DNA of 64,000 nt, from positions 1 through 64,000 of the forward strand of contig CAJYXO010000100.1 in assembly GCA_913778765.1 (NCBI GenBank). Direction: 5' to 3'. Under the pieces are notes generated by a model. That model worked only from the letters and a program-made list of their open reading frames with translations, did not search any database and had not been told where the DNA came from. Each line of letters starts with the position of its first letter. Positions within the stretch are counted from its first letter, which is position 1. Shown here piece after piece: positions 1 through 9,239 of this stretch. The position numbers were made by a program, and so were the translations under genes. This DNA comes from an uncultured Massilia sp. (lineage in GTDB: Bacteria > Pseudomonadota > Gammaproteobacteria > Burkholderiales > Burkholderiaceae_D).

Positions 1-523
1 CCGCGGTCGGCTCGTTGATGATGCGCTTGACGTCCAGGCCGGCGATGCGGCCGGCGTCCTTGGTCGCCTGGCGCTGCGAGTCGTTGAAGTAAGCCGGTAC
101 GGTGATCACGGCTTCGGTGACTTCTTCGCCCAAGTAGTCTTCGGCGGTCTTCTTCATCTTGCGCAGCACTTCGGCCGAGATCTGCGGCGGCGCCAGCTTC
201 TGGTCGCGCACGCCGACCCAGGCGTCGCCATTGTCGGCCTTGGTGATCGCGTACGGCATCAGCGAGATGTCCTTCTGGACTTCCTTCTCGTCGAATTTAC
301 GGCCGATCAGGCGCTTGACGGCGAACAGGGTGTTCTTCGGGTTGGTCACGGCCTGGCGCTTGGCCGGCGCGCCGACGAGGATCTCGCCGTCGTCCTGGTA
401 GGCGATGATCGAAGGCGTAGTGCGAGCACCTTCGGCATTTTCGATGACCTTGGGCTGACCATTTTCCATGATCGCCACGCAGGAGTTGGTGGTGCCCAGG
501 TCGATACCGATGATTTTGCCCAT
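1..523 (-). CDS. dnaK: Molecular chaperone DnaK (Hsp70), N-terminal part
   Basis: This is the first 174 residues of cytoplasmic Hsp70, the ATP-driven chaperone that works with DnaJ and GrpE. The protein opens [15 protein letters not shown], the first phosphate-binding signature of the actin-like ATPase fold, and continues through the region ending [18 protein letters not shown] and INEPTA. The gene runs off the left edge, so the rest of the nucleotide-binding domain and the substrate-binding domain are not visible. The start is the ATG at 521-523. grpE lies just upstream on the same strand, and a separate sigma-32-type promoter sits between the two genes. Identification is certain from sequence. 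Confidence 0.98.
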   Translation of the reverse strand, partial: MGKIIGIDLGTTNSCVAIMENGQPKVIENAEGARTTPSIIAYQDDGEILVGAPAKRQAVTNPKNTLFAVKRLIGRKFDEKEVQKDISLMPYAITKADNGDAWVGVRDQKLAPPQISAEVLRKMKKTAEDYLGEEVTEAVITVPAYFNDSQRQATKDAGRIAGLDVKRIINEPTA

Positions 524-564
524 AATGTTGTCCTTTTTTAGTACTAAGTTTTCAGATGTGTCGA

Positions 565-592
565 ATATAGGGAAAAACTGCGTGCTTTCAAG
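565..592 (-). promoter_or_regulatory. Sigma-32 (heat-shock) promoter of dnaK
   Basis: On the minus strand a CTTGAAA -35 element (585-592 region) is followed after 13 bases by CCCTATAT (565-572). This fits the RpoH consensus CTTGAAA-N11-16-CCCATnT. It lies in the 93-bp gap between grpE and dnaK, about 40 bases before the dnaK ATG, so dnaK can be induced on its own as well as from the grpE promoter. Confidence 0.75.
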
Positions 593-616
593 AGCTTGGA
601 AGTAGGCTCGGCAATA

Positions 617-1192
617 TTATTTCGGCTGCGCAGCGGTCACGATGGCCGGACGCAGCAGGCGGTCGGCAATCATATAACCTTTTTGCAACACTGCCACGAC
701 CGTGTTCGCTTCCTGCTCCGACGGCACGACGGCCACGGCCTGGTGCTTGTTCGGGTCCAGCTTGTCGCCCGCTTGCGGCATCACTTCGACCAGGCGGTTC
801 TTTTCGAACGCGGCGGTGAGCTGCTTGAGAGTCATCTCGACGCCTTCCTTGATCGACTCGACGGTCGGCGCTTCGACTTTCAGGGCCATCTCGAGGCTGT
901 CGCGCACCGGCACCATGGCCTCGGCAAAGCTTTCGATGGCAAATTTATGGGCCTTGCTCACATCTTCCTGGGCGCGGCGGCGGATATTGTCCGCTTCGGC
1001 TTTCGCGCGCATGAATGCATCGTGCATGTCGGCCAGCTTGGCTTCGGTCGCGCTCAGCTGCTCTTCGAGGCTCGGTTCCGACGACTGTTGCGCCTGGCCC
1101 GCATTCGCGCCATTCGCGGCGTTGGTGGCGGCATCGGCTGCATTCGCGGTCTCCGGCTGGTTGGACACCTCTTGGTTTTCTTGGTCTTGCAT
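617..1192 (-). CDS. grpE: Nucleotide exchange factor GrpE
   Basis: GrpE is the ADP-release factor for DnaK. The 191-residue protein has a low-complexity N-terminus rich in Asn, Ala, Glu and Gln (about residues 1-45), a long helical segment from about 50 to 90 suited to the GrpE coiled-coil dimer, and a C-terminal beta domain with [20 protein letters not shown] and [17 protein letters not shown], the family signature. The ATG at 1192 is chosen over the upstream in-frame start at 1213 because an AGGAG ribosome-binding site lies eight bases before it. A sigma-32 promoter precedes it and dnaK follows, the usual betaproteobacterial order. Confidence 0.96.
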   Translation of the reverse strand: MQDQENQEVSNQPETANAADAATNAANGANAGQAQQSSEPSLEEQLSATEAKLADMHDAFMRAKAEADNIRRRAQEDVSKAHKFAIESFAEAMVPVRDSLEMALKVEAPTVESIKEGVEMTLKQLTAAFEKNRLVEVMPQAGDKLDPNKHQAVAVVPSEQEANTVVAVLQKGYMIADRLLRPAIVTAAQPK

Positions 1193-1259
1193 CGAAAAAA
1201 CTCCTAGAATCAAGGACTTGGCTGATTGACTGACTTGTCCTGCTTATCACACTGGCCGC

Positions 1260-1287
1260 ATATGGGGCGATCCCCTACGTTTTCAAG
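1260..1287 (-). promoter_or_regulatory. Sigma-32 (heat-shock) promoter of grpE
   Basis: On the minus strand CTTGAAA (about 1281-1287) is followed after 13 bases by CCCCATAT (1260-1267), essentially the full RpoH consensus. It lies about 70 bases upstream of the grpE ATG. No CIRCE element (TTAGCACTC inverted repeat) is visible here or before dnaK, so control by sigma-32 rather than HrcA is the straightforward reading. Confidence 0.85.
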
Positions 1288-1397
1288 GGGAATTGCAGCT
1301 CTATCATGTCATTTTTTGTTACAAGATTTACGCGGCAGCAGAACCCACCAGCCCATGCCCGTTTTACCATGTTTCCTAATTGGAACAGGGGAAGATC

Positions 1398-1505
1398 ATG
1401 AGATTGCATCTGATCAGCGGCGCCGTGGTGGTCTACACCGCCCTTGCATTGATGGCCATCTGCCTGGCGGAACTCGGGGCGGCGCCGCAAAACATGCCAT
1501 TTTAA
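1398..1505 (+). CDS. Possible 35-residue single-pass membrane peptide
   Basis: A short open frame in the 313-bp gap between the convergent-side end of hemH and grpE. ATG at 1398 is preceded by CAGGGGAAGATC, a good Shine-Dalgarno sequence, and the frame ends at TAA 1503-1505. The product starts MRLHLISGAVVVYTALALMA and continues through a hydrophobic stretch to a short tail ending NMPF, so one transmembrane helix covers most of it. The opposite strand carries the grpE heat-shock promoter nearby. I recognise no family. Support rests on the ribosome-binding site and the hydrophobic composition; it could be chance. Confidence 0.4.
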   Translation: MRLHLISGAVVVYTALALMAICLAELGAAPQNMPF

Positions 1506-1526
1506 CAGGCCGCCATCGCGGTTCCG

Positions 1527-2630
1527 TCATGCGCCGAGACGGGCCGCATGTTCGCGGGCCGCTTCCGCATCCTTGCGCTGCCCCTCGCGCTGCGACGGGC
1601 TCATCATCGTCGGCCAGCCGATCAAATGCTGTTCGGCGATTTCCGCCAATCCCGTGATCCAGACCGGCCGATCGTTCAGGCAGGGAATGTAGTGGTATTC
1701 CTGGCCGCCGTTCGTCTCGAAATCGCGCCGCACTTCCATGTTGATCTCTTCCAGCGTCTCCAGGCAGTCGCTGGTAAACCCCGGACAGATCACGTCGATC
1801 CGTTTGACGCCCTCGCGCGCCAGTTGCTGCACGGTCGGCGCGGTGTAGGGCTGCAGCCACTCGGCGCGGCCGAAGCGCGACTGGAAAGTCACGACGTACT
1901 GGTCCGGCGACAAACGCAGGCGCGCCGCCAGCAGGCGCCCGGTGCGCTGGCATTCGCAGTGGTAGGGATCGCCCAGCATCAGCGTGCGCTTGGGCACGCC
2001 GTGAAAACTCATCACCAGCTTTTCGCCGCGGCCATGGTGTTCCCAGTATTCGAGCACCGAGTCGGCGAGCGCCTCGATATAGCCTTCATGGTCGTGGTAG
2101 TGCTTGACCAGGCGCAGCTCGGGAATGTTGCGCACCTGGCCGTAATGGGCATAGATCGCATCCCAGATCGAGGCCGTGGTCGTGCCCGAATACTGCGGGT
2201 AGGCCGGCAGCACCACGATGCGGTCCACGCCCCTCGCCTTCAGTTCGTCCAGCACCTGCGGCAGCGGCGGCGAGCCGTAGCGCATCGCCATCGCCACGTC
2301 GACATCCTCGTGGCCGCGCTCGGCCAGCAGCTCGGACAGCCGCGCCGCCTGCCTGGCCGTGTAGACCTTCAGCGGCGAACCTTCGCGGGTCCAGATCATC
2401 GCGTACTTTTCCGCCGACTTCCCCGAGCGGAAGGGCAGGATGACGCATTTCAGGATCAGGTTCCAGATGAAGCGCGGGATTTCCACCACGCGCGGGTCGG
2501 ACAGGAATTCCTTCAGATAGCGCCGCACCGCCTTGCGCGTGGGCGCATCGGGCGTGCCGAGGTTGACCAGCAGGACGGCGCTCCTGGCGATGCTGCCGTG
2601 GGTGTGAGGCGGTTCTTTTCGGAAAGGCAT
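1527..2630 (-). CDS. hemH: Ferrochelatase
   Basis: Ferrochelatase inserts Fe2+ into protoporphyrin IX, the last step of haem synthesis. The 367-residue length is typical of the proteobacterial enzyme. Visible family features are the N-terminal VLLVNLGTPDAP strand, KLVMSFHGVPKRTL with the catalytic metal-binding His, and CPGFTSDCLETLEEI with the conserved acidic residues facing it. The C-terminus is basic and Ala-rich (REGQRKDAEAAREHAARLGA). The gene lies downstream of recN on the same strand with a 68-bp gap; HemJ, another late haem-pathway protein, is encoded at about 45.6 kb. Confidence 0.96.
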   Translation of the reverse strand: MPFRKEPPHTHGSIARSAVLLVNLGTPDAPTRKAVRRYLKEFLSDPRVVEIPRFIWNLILKCVILPFRSGKSAEKYAMIWTREGSPLKVYTARQAARLSELLAERGHEDVDVAMAMRYGSPPLPQVLDELKARGVDRIVVLPAYPQYSGTTTASIWDAIYAHYGQVRNIPELRLVKHYHDHEGYIEALADSVLEYWEHHGRGEKLVMSFHGVPKRTLMLGDPYHCECQRTGRLLAARLRLSPDQYVVTFQSRFGRAEWLQPYTAPTVQQLAREGVKRIDVICPGFTSDCLETLEEINMEVRRDFETNGGQEYHYIPCLNDRPVWITGLAEIAEQHLIGWPTMMSPSQREGQRKDAEAAREHAARLGA

Positions 2631-2698
2631 AGATTGGTCGGTGGGCGAATTCAGCCCGTCATTATGCCTTAGCCTTCGTCATTTTCGGCATTGTCGAC

Positions 2699-4363
2699 TT
2701 ACGAGGCCAGCAGCTCGCGCGCATGCTTGCGCGTGGTCTCGGTGATCTCGATCCCGCCCAGCATGCGCGCCACTTCTTCGACGCGCTCCTTCTTGTCCAG
2801 CACGTCGATGCGCGAGACGGTCTTGCCGTCGCCGGTCGTGCCCTTGGCCACCTGGAAGTGCTGGTTGGCCTGGCTCGCCACCTGCGGCAGGTGGGTCACG
2901 CACAGCACTTGCCGGCTGTGGCCCAGGCGCTTCAGCAGGCGGCCCACCACTTCGGCCACGCCGCCGCCGATGCCGGTGTCGACTTCGTCGAAGATCAGGG
3001 TCGGCACCGTGGTCGCATGCGAAGTGATCACGGAGATCGCCAGCGAGATGCGCGCCAGTTCGCCGCCCGAGGCGACCTTGGCCAGCGGACGCGGCGCCAC
3101 GCCGGTGTGGCCGGCCACCAGGAATTCGACCTGCTCCATGCCGTACACGGCCGGCTCGCAGGGGTTCAGCGAGACCACGAAGCGCCCGCCGCTCATCGAC
3201 AGTTCCTGCATCGCTTCCGACACCTGTTCGCTCAGGCGTTGCGCCGCTTCCCGGCGCGTGGCCGACAGCGCGGCGGCCACTTCGATGTAGGCGGCTTTCG
3301 CCTTGTCTTCCTGGCGGCGCAGGCCCTCGACGTCGCTGGCGTCGGCCAGCTGGCGCAGCTTGGCCTTCAGCGTCGCGTGCTCGTCCGGCAGTTCTTCCGG
3401 CGTGACGCGGAACTTGCGCGCGGTGCTGTGGATCGCATCCATGCGCGCATCGACCTGGGCCAGGCGCTCGGGGTCGAGTTCGACCTTGTCGATGTAGTCG
3501 TTCAAGGCGTACACCGCTTCCTGCAGCTGGATGCGCGCAGGCTCCATGCAGTCCAGCACGTTCTGCAGGCCGGCGTCGACGTCGGCCAGCTTGGTCAGCT
3601 TCTGGTTCAGCGAGGACAGCTGCGACAGGATCGGCTGCTCGGCTTCGGAGAGTGCATTCAGCGCTTCCTGCGCGCCCTCGAGCAGGCTGGCCGCGTGCGA
3701 CAGGCGGCTGTGTTCATTCGTGATCTCGGCCCACTCGCCGGGCTTGACCGCGAGCTTGTCGAGCTCACTGACCTGCCACTCGAGGCGCTCGCGTTCCAGC
3801 AGCACGTTCTTCGCATTGGTCTCGAATTCCTCGCGCTGGCGCGAAAGCAGCCGCCAGGCCTTGTAGCAGGTCGCGACGGCCTGCACCTGCGCGGTCGATT
3901 CCGGATCGCGCACCGCGATCTGGTTGTCCAGCAGGGCGCGCTGGGCGTCCTGTTTCAGCAGCGACTGGTGCGCGTGCTGGCCGTGGATGTCGACCAGCAG
4001 CTCGCCCAGCTCGCGCAGCTGGCCGGCGGTGGCGGCGATGCCGTTGATGTAGCCCTTCGAGCGGCCGGCGTTGTCGATCACCCGGCGCAGCAGCGCCCCG
4101 CCTTCCTCGATGCCGAATTCGTTCTGCTCGAGCCAGCCGGTAGCGGCCGGCGTGAGCGCGAAGTCGGCGCTGATGTCGGCCCTGGCCGCACCTTCGCGCA
4201 CCATGCTGGCGTCGCCGCGCCCGCCCAGGGCCAGCTGCAGCGCGTCGATCAGGATCGACTTGCCGGCGCCGGTCTCGCCGGTGAAGACCGAGAAGCCGTT
4301 CGAGAACTCGAGTTCGATCGTGTCGACGATGACGAAGTCGCGGATGATCAGTGTGCGCAACAT
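2699..4363 (-). CDS. recN: DNA repair protein RecN (SMC-like ATPase)
   Basis: RecN is an SMC-family ATPase that acts with RecA at double-strand breaks. The 554 residues match the usual length. An N-terminal Walker A (GETGAGKS, residues 29-36) sits in the ABC head; the middle is a long coiled-coil region (about 160-380); the C-terminal head half holds the ABC signature ASGGELARISLA and Walker B LIFDEVDTGIGG. It lies 39 bases downstream of nadK on the same strand, a pairing common in Burkholderiales. I see no clear LexA box immediately before the recN start, so it may be transcribed from the nadK promoter. Confidence 0.97.
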   Translation of the reverse strand: MLRTLIIRDFVIVDTIELEFSNGFSVFTGETGAGKSILIDALQLALGGRGDASMVREGAARADISADFALTPAATGWLEQNEFGIEEGGALLRRVIDNAGRSKGYINGIAATAGQLRELGELLVDIHGQHAHQSLLKQDAQRALLDNQIAVRDPESTAQVQAVATCYKAWRLLSRQREEFETNAKNVLLERERLEWQVSELDKLAVKPGEWAEITNEHSRLSHAASLLEGAQEALNALSEAEQPILSQLSSLNQKLTKLADVDAGLQNVLDCMEPARIQLQEAVYALNDYIDKVELDPERLAQVDARMDAIHSTARKFRVTPEELPDEHATLKAKLRQLADASDVEGLRRQEDKAKAAYIEVAAALSATRREAAQRLSEQVSEAMQELSMSGGRFVVSLNPCEPAVYGMEQVEFLVAGHTGVAPRPLAKVASGGELARISLAISVITSHATTVPTLIFDEVDTGIGGGVAEVVGRLLKRLGHSRQVLCVTHLPQVASQANQHFQVAKGTTGDGKTVSRIDVLDKKERVEEVARMLGGIEITETTRKHARELLAS

Positions 4364-4402
4364 GAAGAAACAGGTCTCCTGAGGATCGTGGATTTTTTTC
4401 GA

Positions 4403-5305
4403 TTACTTGAGCTTGCCGTCGCTGGACGGGTACTCGTTCCAATGCAGCTTTTCGCGCAGGGTGTGGTAATAGCTCCACCCCTCGGGATGCAGGAAGGCGA
4501 TGGTATCGGGCGAACGCGAGATCGCGATCTGGTCGCCATGCTGCAGGCTGGTGAAGGTCTGCATGTCGAAGTTCACGCTGATGTCGCGGCCATTCATGAT
4601 CTCGACCACGATGTCGCTGGTGTCCGGCACCACGATCGGGCGGTTCGACAGCGCGTGCGGCGCGATCGGCACCAGCACGATGCCGGCCAGGGTCGGATGC
4701 AGCAGCGGACCGCCGGCCGACAACGCATAGGCGGTCGAGCCGGTGGGCGTGGACACGATCAGGCCGTCCGAACGCTGGTTGTACATGAAGGCGCCGTCCA
4801 CCGTGACCTTCAGCTCGGCCATGCCGGCGCCCGAGCCGCGCGCCACGACCACGTCGTTGACCGCCACCGAGCAATGGATCTCCTTGCCGTCGCGGATCAC
4901 GCGCGCTTCCAGCAGCGTGCGTTCCTCGGCCTTGGCCTTGCCGCTGAGGATCTCGGCCAGCACCGGCAGCATGCGGTCGATCGGGATGTCGGTCATGAAG
5001 CCCAGGCGGCCCTGGTTGATGCCGATCAGCGGCACCTTGTAGCGGGCCAGCTGGCGCGCCACGCCGAGCATGGTGCCGTCGCCGCCGACCACGATGGCGG
5101 TGCTGGCGCGTTCGCCGATTTCTTCGATCGTCATCGCCGCCACGTCCGCCACCTTGACGTGGCCGGCCGTCTCGGATTCCAGCACGGGCAGGTAGCCGGC
5201 GCCGCGCAGGAAGTCGACGATGGCCTGCACCGGCTCGTCGATCCCGGCGGTGTTGTGCCGCACGACCAGGGCGATGATTTGTTGCGGTTCGGACGTAGCG
5301 GACAT
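4403..5305 (-). CDS. nadK: NAD kinase
   Basis: NadK phosphorylates NAD+ to NADP+ in the cytoplasm. The 300-residue protein has the GGDGT motif at residues 74-78 (VVGGDGTML), the catalytic Asp being part of it, and the second family motif with [15 protein letters not shown] around residues 190-205. Length is normal. It is the first gene of a minus-strand run with recN and hemH. In many Burkholderiales hrcA is next to nadK; here hrcA is about 50 kb away at 55-56 kb. Confidence 0.97.
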   Translation of the reverse strand: MSATSEPQQIIALVVRHNTAGIDEPVQAIVDFLRGAGYLPVLESETAGHVKVADVAAMTIEEIGERASTAIVVGGDGTMLGVARQLARYKVPLIGINQGRLGFMTDIPIDRMLPVLAEILSGKAKAEERTLLEARVIRDGKEIHCSVAVNDVVVARGSGAGMAELKVTVDGAFMYNQRSDGLIVSTPTGSTAYALSAGGPLLHPTLAGIVLVPIAPHALSNRPIVVPDTSDIVVEIMNGRDISVNFDMQTFTSLQHGDQIAISRSPDTIAFLHPEGWSYYHTLREKLHWNEYPSSDGKLK

Positions 5306-5445
5306 ACAACTCTCGACGGCAGGACTAGGGAGACAGAAGATTAACCGATTCGTCTGGCTTCTGCACTAACGCAACTCAGCAAACACTGTACAAACGCACA
5401 GTATAGTTGGGCCGATCCCCTTCCTGCAAGGGACGCAAGCGGACA

Positions 5446-6393
5446 TCAGTGCAGCATCCCGTAGGCCACGGCCAGGACGACCGCCGCGCCCATGGTCAGC
5501 AGGTGCAGCAGCACCAGTACCATCCAGCGCAGCGCCGTCAGTTTGCGCGAGCCGCCGTACACGCGCCGCATCGCGGTCGGCAGGTAGAACACCAGCCACA
5601 GCCACAAGGCAAAGTCGACGATGCCGGGGACCAGCGGCAGCATCATCAGCGTCATCGTCAGGAAGGCGAAGCCATTGGTGTGCAGCGCGAACAGCAGGTG
5701 CTCGCCGAAGCGCCGGCCGGATCCGAGGTAGAGCACCTTCAGGTAGAACGCGAACACCGGCATCATGAAGAAGACCGCGTACGGCACGTAGTGATAGAAC
5801 GCCGCCTTGAGCGCCGTGTCACGCTGTTCGCCGGACATGACCCCGAACTCGTCGGCCCTGTCGCCCAGGTGCGGACTGATACCCCGCAGCCAGGCGCGGA
5901 TCTCCTGGCTGCCGAGGTTGATTTCGTTGACCTCGTCCTCCTTCAGGACCGCGGCGCCCGGTTTCGTTTCCTCCTTTGCGGCGGCCGCCTTGGAGACAGC
6001 GGGCGGCGTTCCGATATTGATGTGGGAACCGTCGCCGCCATGGCTGCCCAGCTTCATGACGGCGAAGAAGATCAAACTAAAAGTCAGGTACAAACGCAAG
6101 GGCTGCACGTAGCGAACGCGGCGTCCCTTGATGTATTCGAGCGTCAGGCGTCCCGGCCGGAACAAAAGCAGGCCCAGCGACTTCCAAAGCTTGCCCTCCA
6201 GCGCCACGTAATGGCCGATGAATTCGTGCATGAACTCGCGCGTGCTGGGCGGATGCAGCACGGTCTCCTGGCCGCAGGCATGGCAGAAATTCCCGGAGAC
6301 ATGCGCCCCGCAGTTCGGGCAATCGCTGGCGGCTTGGTGGAGATCGACTTGAGAGTTCACGGCATTTTCCGGTGTCAGCACACAAACCAGCAT
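5446..6393 (-). CDS. DUF3667 zinc-ribbon membrane protein
   Basis: A predicted inner-membrane protein with a short cytoplasmic zinc ribbon: Cys25, Cys28, Cys37 and Cys40 form CPNC...CHAC. After it comes the DUF3667 hallmark region (EFMHEFIGHYVALEGKLWKS, then LLLFRPGRLTLEYIKGRR) and several hydrophobic segments, the last ones in the C-terminal 130 residues. The ATG at 6393 has no obvious ribosome-binding site; a GTG at 6360, preceded by GGAAAATGCC, is a reasonable alternative that would remove 11 residues. The function of this family is not established. It stands alone between nadK and a plus-strand cluster. Confidence 0.8.
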   Translation of the reverse strand: MLVCVLTPENAVNSQVDLHQAASDCPNCGAHVSGNFCHACGQETVLHPPSTREFMHEFIGHYVALEGKLWKSLGLLLFRPGRLTLEYIKGRRVRYVQPLRLYLTFSLIFFAVMKLGSHGGDGSHINIGTPPAVSKAAAAKEETKPGAAVLKEDEVNEINLGSQEIRAWLRGISPHLGDRADEFGVMSGEQRDTALKAAFYHYVPYAVFFMMPVFAFYLKVLYLGSGRRFGEHLLFALHTNGFAFLTMTLMMLPLVPGIVDFALWLWLVFYLPTAMRRVYGGSRKLTALRWMVLVLLHLLTMGAAVVLAVAYGMLH

Positions 6394-6506
6394 GGTAGCT
6401 ATTTAATTGCAAAAAAGCATCACTGTTGTTGTATTCAATTGCGCGACCGTCTTCCACCGGGCGCGTTAGGATTTAAGCAATTTGAGCAATATCTGAGGAG
6501 CATGCC

Positions 6507-6830
6507 ATGGTGGAAGAAGCCAAAGACCGCGTCGTCAACACCGCCCGCAAGGTCGAAGAACAGGACTACAAGCGCGAGCCGCACGAGCGCGACGAATCGC
6601 CGGACGGCCAGGGCGTCAAGCCGCGCGGCATCATCCAGCAGGCCGCGTCCGACCTGGAAAACGGCCTGGTCGACACCGAGAACTACAACGGCCGCGGCAC
6701 GCCGGGCATCGAACAGGCCGTCGAGCCGAAGCCGGGCGCCACCGGCCAGGCCGAGCCGCAGCCTGGGCGTCATCGCGACATGCGCGACCACGATTCCGCC
6801 GTCCCGGTCGACGGCGGGAAGAACCGATGA
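6507..6830 (+). CDS. Small highly charged hydrophilic protein
   Basis: A 107-residue protein with no hydrophobic core: it begins [20 protein letters not shown] and is rich in Glu, Asp, Lys, Arg, Pro and Gly, ending in a probably disordered tail ([19 protein letters not shown]). A GAGGAG ribosome-binding site precedes the ATG. Its stop overlaps the start of the following lipoprotein gene (ATGA), so the two are translationally coupled. No family recognised; the composition resembles stress-related hydrophilic proteins, but that is only an impression. Confidence 0.75.
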   Translation: MVEEAKDRVVNTARKVEEQDYKREPHERDESPDGQGVKPRGIIQQAASDLENGLVDTENYNGRGTPGIEQAVEPKPGATGQAEPQPGRHRDMRDHDSAVPVDGGKNR

Positions 6831-8161
6831 GCCCACGCGTGATGGCCGCCGCCCTGCTGGGGGTGGCGAGCCTGAGCGCCTGCGCCCAGCAAGCCGTATC
6901 GCAGCAGACCAACGCCGGCGGCTATGCGCCCGGCTTCGGTCCGAATCCGACCCTGCCCGCGCCCGAGCATACCCTGATCCCGACCGTGAACGTGGCCAAG
7001 GCCGAAGCCTGGCCGAAGGGCACGCGCCCGACCCCGGCCGCCGGGCTGGCGGCGACCGCCTACGCCAGCGGCCTCGACCACCCGCGCTGGCTGTACGTGC
7101 TGCCGAACGGCGACGTGCTGGTCGCCGAGAGCAACAAGCCGGGCAATGCGCCGAAGGAATCGGGCATCAAGGCCAAGGTGCAGGGAATCATGCAGAAGAA
7201 AGCCGGCGCCGGCGTCGAGTCGCCCAACCGGATCGTCCTGCTGCGCGGCGTGAAGGCCGACGGCACGGCGGAAACGAAAACCGTGTTTGCCCAGGACCTG
7301 AACTCGCCCTTCGGCATGACCCTGATCGGCAGCGACCTGTACATCGCGAACGCCGACGCGCTGTGGCGCTTCCCGTACAAGACCGGCGAGACCGCGCTCA
7401 GCGGCAAGGGCGCCAAGGTGATGGACCTGCCGGCCGGGATCAACCACCACTGGACCAAGAACGTGGCCGCTTCGCCCGACGGCAAGAAGCTCTACGTGAC
7501 CGTCGGCTCGAACAGCAACGTCGCCGAGAACGGCATGGAGGCCGAACAGGGCCGCGCCGCGATCTGGGAATACGACATCGCCAGCGGCAAGAGCCGCATC
7601 TACGCGTCCGGCCTGCGCAATCCGAACGGCCTGGCCTTCCAGCCGCAGACCAGGATGCTGTGGACGGCCGTCAACGAGCGTGACGAACTCGGCAACGACC
7701 TGGTGCCCGACTACATCACCTCGGTCAAGGACGGCGCCTTCTACGGCTGGCCCTACAGCTATTACGGCCAGCACGTCGACACGCGCGTGAAGCCGCAGAA
7801 GCCGGAGATGGTCGCCAAGGCGATCCCGCCCGATTATGCGGTGGGCGCCCACACGGCCTCGCTGGGCCTGGCTTTCTACGACGCCAGCCTGATGCCGCAA
7901 TTTAAGAACGGCGCCCTGGTCGGCCAGCACGGTTCATGGAACCGCAAGCCCTATTCCGGGTACAAACTGATATTCGTGCCCTTCGCCGACGGCAAGCCGA
8001 GCGGTCCGCCGCAGGACGTGCTGACCGGCTTCCTCAGCAGCGAAGGCCATGCCAACGGCCGTCCGGTCGGCGTCGCCGTCGACAGGCAGGGCGCGATCCT
8101 GCTGGCCGACGACGTCGGCAACATCGTCTGGCGGATCACGCCGGCCGCACAAACCAAATGA
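6827..8161 (+). CDS. Sorbosone-dehydrogenase-like PQQ/glucose-dehydrogenase-fold lipoprotein
   Basis: A predicted periplasmic lipoprotein with a six-bladed beta-propeller of the sorbosone/soluble glucose dehydrogenase superfamily. The N-terminus is a lipoprotein signal ending LSAC (Cys19). Propeller motifs visible are [36 protein letters not shown] with [28 protein letters not shown] and [12 protein letters not shown]. These are shared with PQQ-dependent sugar or aldehyde dehydrogenases; whether it binds PQQ or what it oxidises cannot be told. It overlaps the preceding small gene by 4 bp and is followed by osmC 18 bp later, suggesting one operon. Confidence 0.85.
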   Translation: MSPRVMAAALLGVASLSACAQQAVSQQTNAGGYAPGFGPNPTLPAPEHTLIPTVNVAKAEAWPKGTRPTPAAGLAATAYASGLDHPRWLYVLPNGDVLVAESNKPGNAPKESGIKAKVQGIMQKKAGAGVESPNRIVLLRGVKADGTAETKTVFAQDLNSPFGMTLIGSDLYIANADALWRFPYKTGETALSGKGAKVMDLPAGINHHWTKNVAASPDGKKLYVTVGSNSNVAENGMEAEQGRAAIWEYDIASGKSRIYASGLRNPNGLAFQPQTRMLWTAVNERDELGNDLVPDYITSVKDGAFYGWPYSYYGQHVDTRVKPQKPEMVAKAIPPDYAVGAHTASLGLAFYDASLMPQFKNGALVGQHGSWNRKPYSGYKLIFVPFADGKPSGPPQDVLTGFLSSEGHANGRPVGVAVDRQGAILLADDVGNIVWRITPAAQTK

Positions 8162-8179
8162 GCACAAGGAGAGAATCAA

Positions 8180-8608
8180 ATGATCAAGCGTAAAGGAAGC
8201 GCCGTCTGGAGCGGCGGCCTGAAAGACGGCAAAGGCACGGTCTCCACCCAGAGCGGCGTGCTGAACCAGCAGCAGTACGGCTTCAACACCCGCTTCGAGG
8301 ATGGCGCCGGCACCAACCCGGAAGAACTGCTGGCGGCGGCCCACGCCGGCTGCTTCACGATGGCCCTGTCGGCCCAGCTCGGCGAAGCCGGCATGACCGC
8401 GCAGAAGCTCGAGACCACGGCCACCGTCTCGCTCGACAAGGCCGACGGCGGTTTCGCGATCCCGGCCGTGCACCTCGAGCTGGTCGCCACCATCCCGGGC
8501 GCCGACGAGCAGGCTTTCCAGGAAGCGGCGCGCAAGGCCAAGGAAGGCTGCCCGGTGTCGAAGCTGTTCAACGCCGACATCACCCTGGACGCCAGGCTCC
8601 AATCCTGA
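8180..8608 (+). CDS. osmC: OsmC-family peroxiredoxin (organic hydroperoxide resistance)
   Basis: OsmC-type enzymes reduce organic hydroperoxides using two cysteines. The 142-residue protein has the peroxidatic Cys58 in AAAHAGCFTMAL and the resolving Cys124 in KEGCPVSKLF, with the preceding GTNPEELLAAAHAGC pattern characteristic of OsmC rather than Ohr. Start at ATG 8180, preceded by AAGGAGAGAATCAA. It is 18 bp downstream of the sorbosone-dehydrogenase-like gene and is followed by a strong hairpin. Confidence 0.92.
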   Translation: MIKRKGSAVWSGGLKDGKGTVSTQSGVLNQQQYGFNTRFEDGAGTNPEELLAAAHAGCFTMALSAQLGEAGMTAQKLETTATVSLDKADGGFAIPAVHLELVATIPGADEQAFQEAARKAKEGCPVSKLFNADITLDARLQS

Positions 8609-8619
8609 ATGCAGGGCTC

Positions 8620-8646
8620 GTAAATCAGTCCTGGGGACTGATTTAC
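8620..8646. terminator. Perfect 12-bp hairpin after osmC
   Basis: GTAAATCAGTCC at 8620-8631 pairs perfectly with GGACTGATTTAC at 8635-8646 around a three-base loop. It begins 11 bases after the osmC stop. No T-run follows, so it may be a non-canonical terminator or a small palindromic repeat. Confidence 0.5.
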
Positions 8647-8725
8647 CCGCCCACGCGTGACGTCTGCAAAGATTCGCCCGAGCGCATAAAATTCCCGCCT
8701 CAACGTATTTCTATCAAGGACAACA

Positions 8726-9139
8726 ATGCGCCTCCTGCACACCATGTTACGCGTCGGCGACCTGCAGCGCTCCATCGACTTCTACACCAAGGTGCTCGGC
8801 ATGAAGCTGCTGCGCACCAGCGAGAACGCCGAGTACAAGTACACCCTGGCCTTCGTCGGCTACGGCAACAACCCGGACCATGCCGAGCTCGAGCTGACCT
8901 ACAACTGGGGCACCGACAAGTACGAGATGGGCACGGCCTACGGCCACATCGCCATCTCGACCGAAGACATCTACAAGACCTGCGAGCAGGTGCGTGCGGC
9001 CGGCGGCAACATCACCCGCGAACCGGGCCCGGTCAAGGGCGGCACCACCGTGATCGCCTTCATCACCGACCCGGACGGCTACAAGGTCGAACTGATCGAG
9101 CGCGCCGACCATGCGGGTGGTGGCGGCCTGAGCAGCTGA
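8726..9139 (+). CDS. gloA: Lactoylglutathione lyase (glyoxalase I)
   Basis: Glyoxalase I converts the methylglyoxal-glutathione hemithioacetal to S-lactoylglutathione. In this 137-residue protein the four metal ligands fall at His5, Glu56, His74 and Glu122, exactly the positions of the E. coli Ni2+-type enzyme; the surrounding motifs are [37 protein letters not shown] and [11 protein letters not shown] ribosome-binding site (CAAGGACAACA) precedes ATG 8726. It may have its own promoter since the osmC hairpin lies upstream. Confidence 0.97.
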   Translation: MRLLHTMLRVGDLQRSIDFYTKVLGMKLLRTSENAEYKYTLAFVGYGNNPDHAELELTYNWGTDKYEMGTAYGHIAISTEDIYKTCEQVRAAGGNITREPGPVKGGTTVIAFITDPDGYKVELIERADHAGGGGLSS

Positions 9140-9239
9140 CGGCGCAGCCAGGGCGCCGAGGCCGGTCCCGGCAGCGTTTTGCCGGCCCTGCTACAATCTT
9201 CTCGCCTGCTCAGGAACAACTGGGCAGGCAACAACCAAT

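Noticed and set aside
1214-1290. CIRCE element before grpE
   Set aside because: No TTAGCACTC-N9-GAGTGCTAA repeat is visible; the sequence is explained by a sigma-32 promoter.
2723-5344. An 873-codon plus-strand open frame opposite recN and nadK
   Set aside because: It is a shadow of high-GC codon usage. The product is His/Arg/Ala-rich low complexity and covers two certain genes on the other strand.
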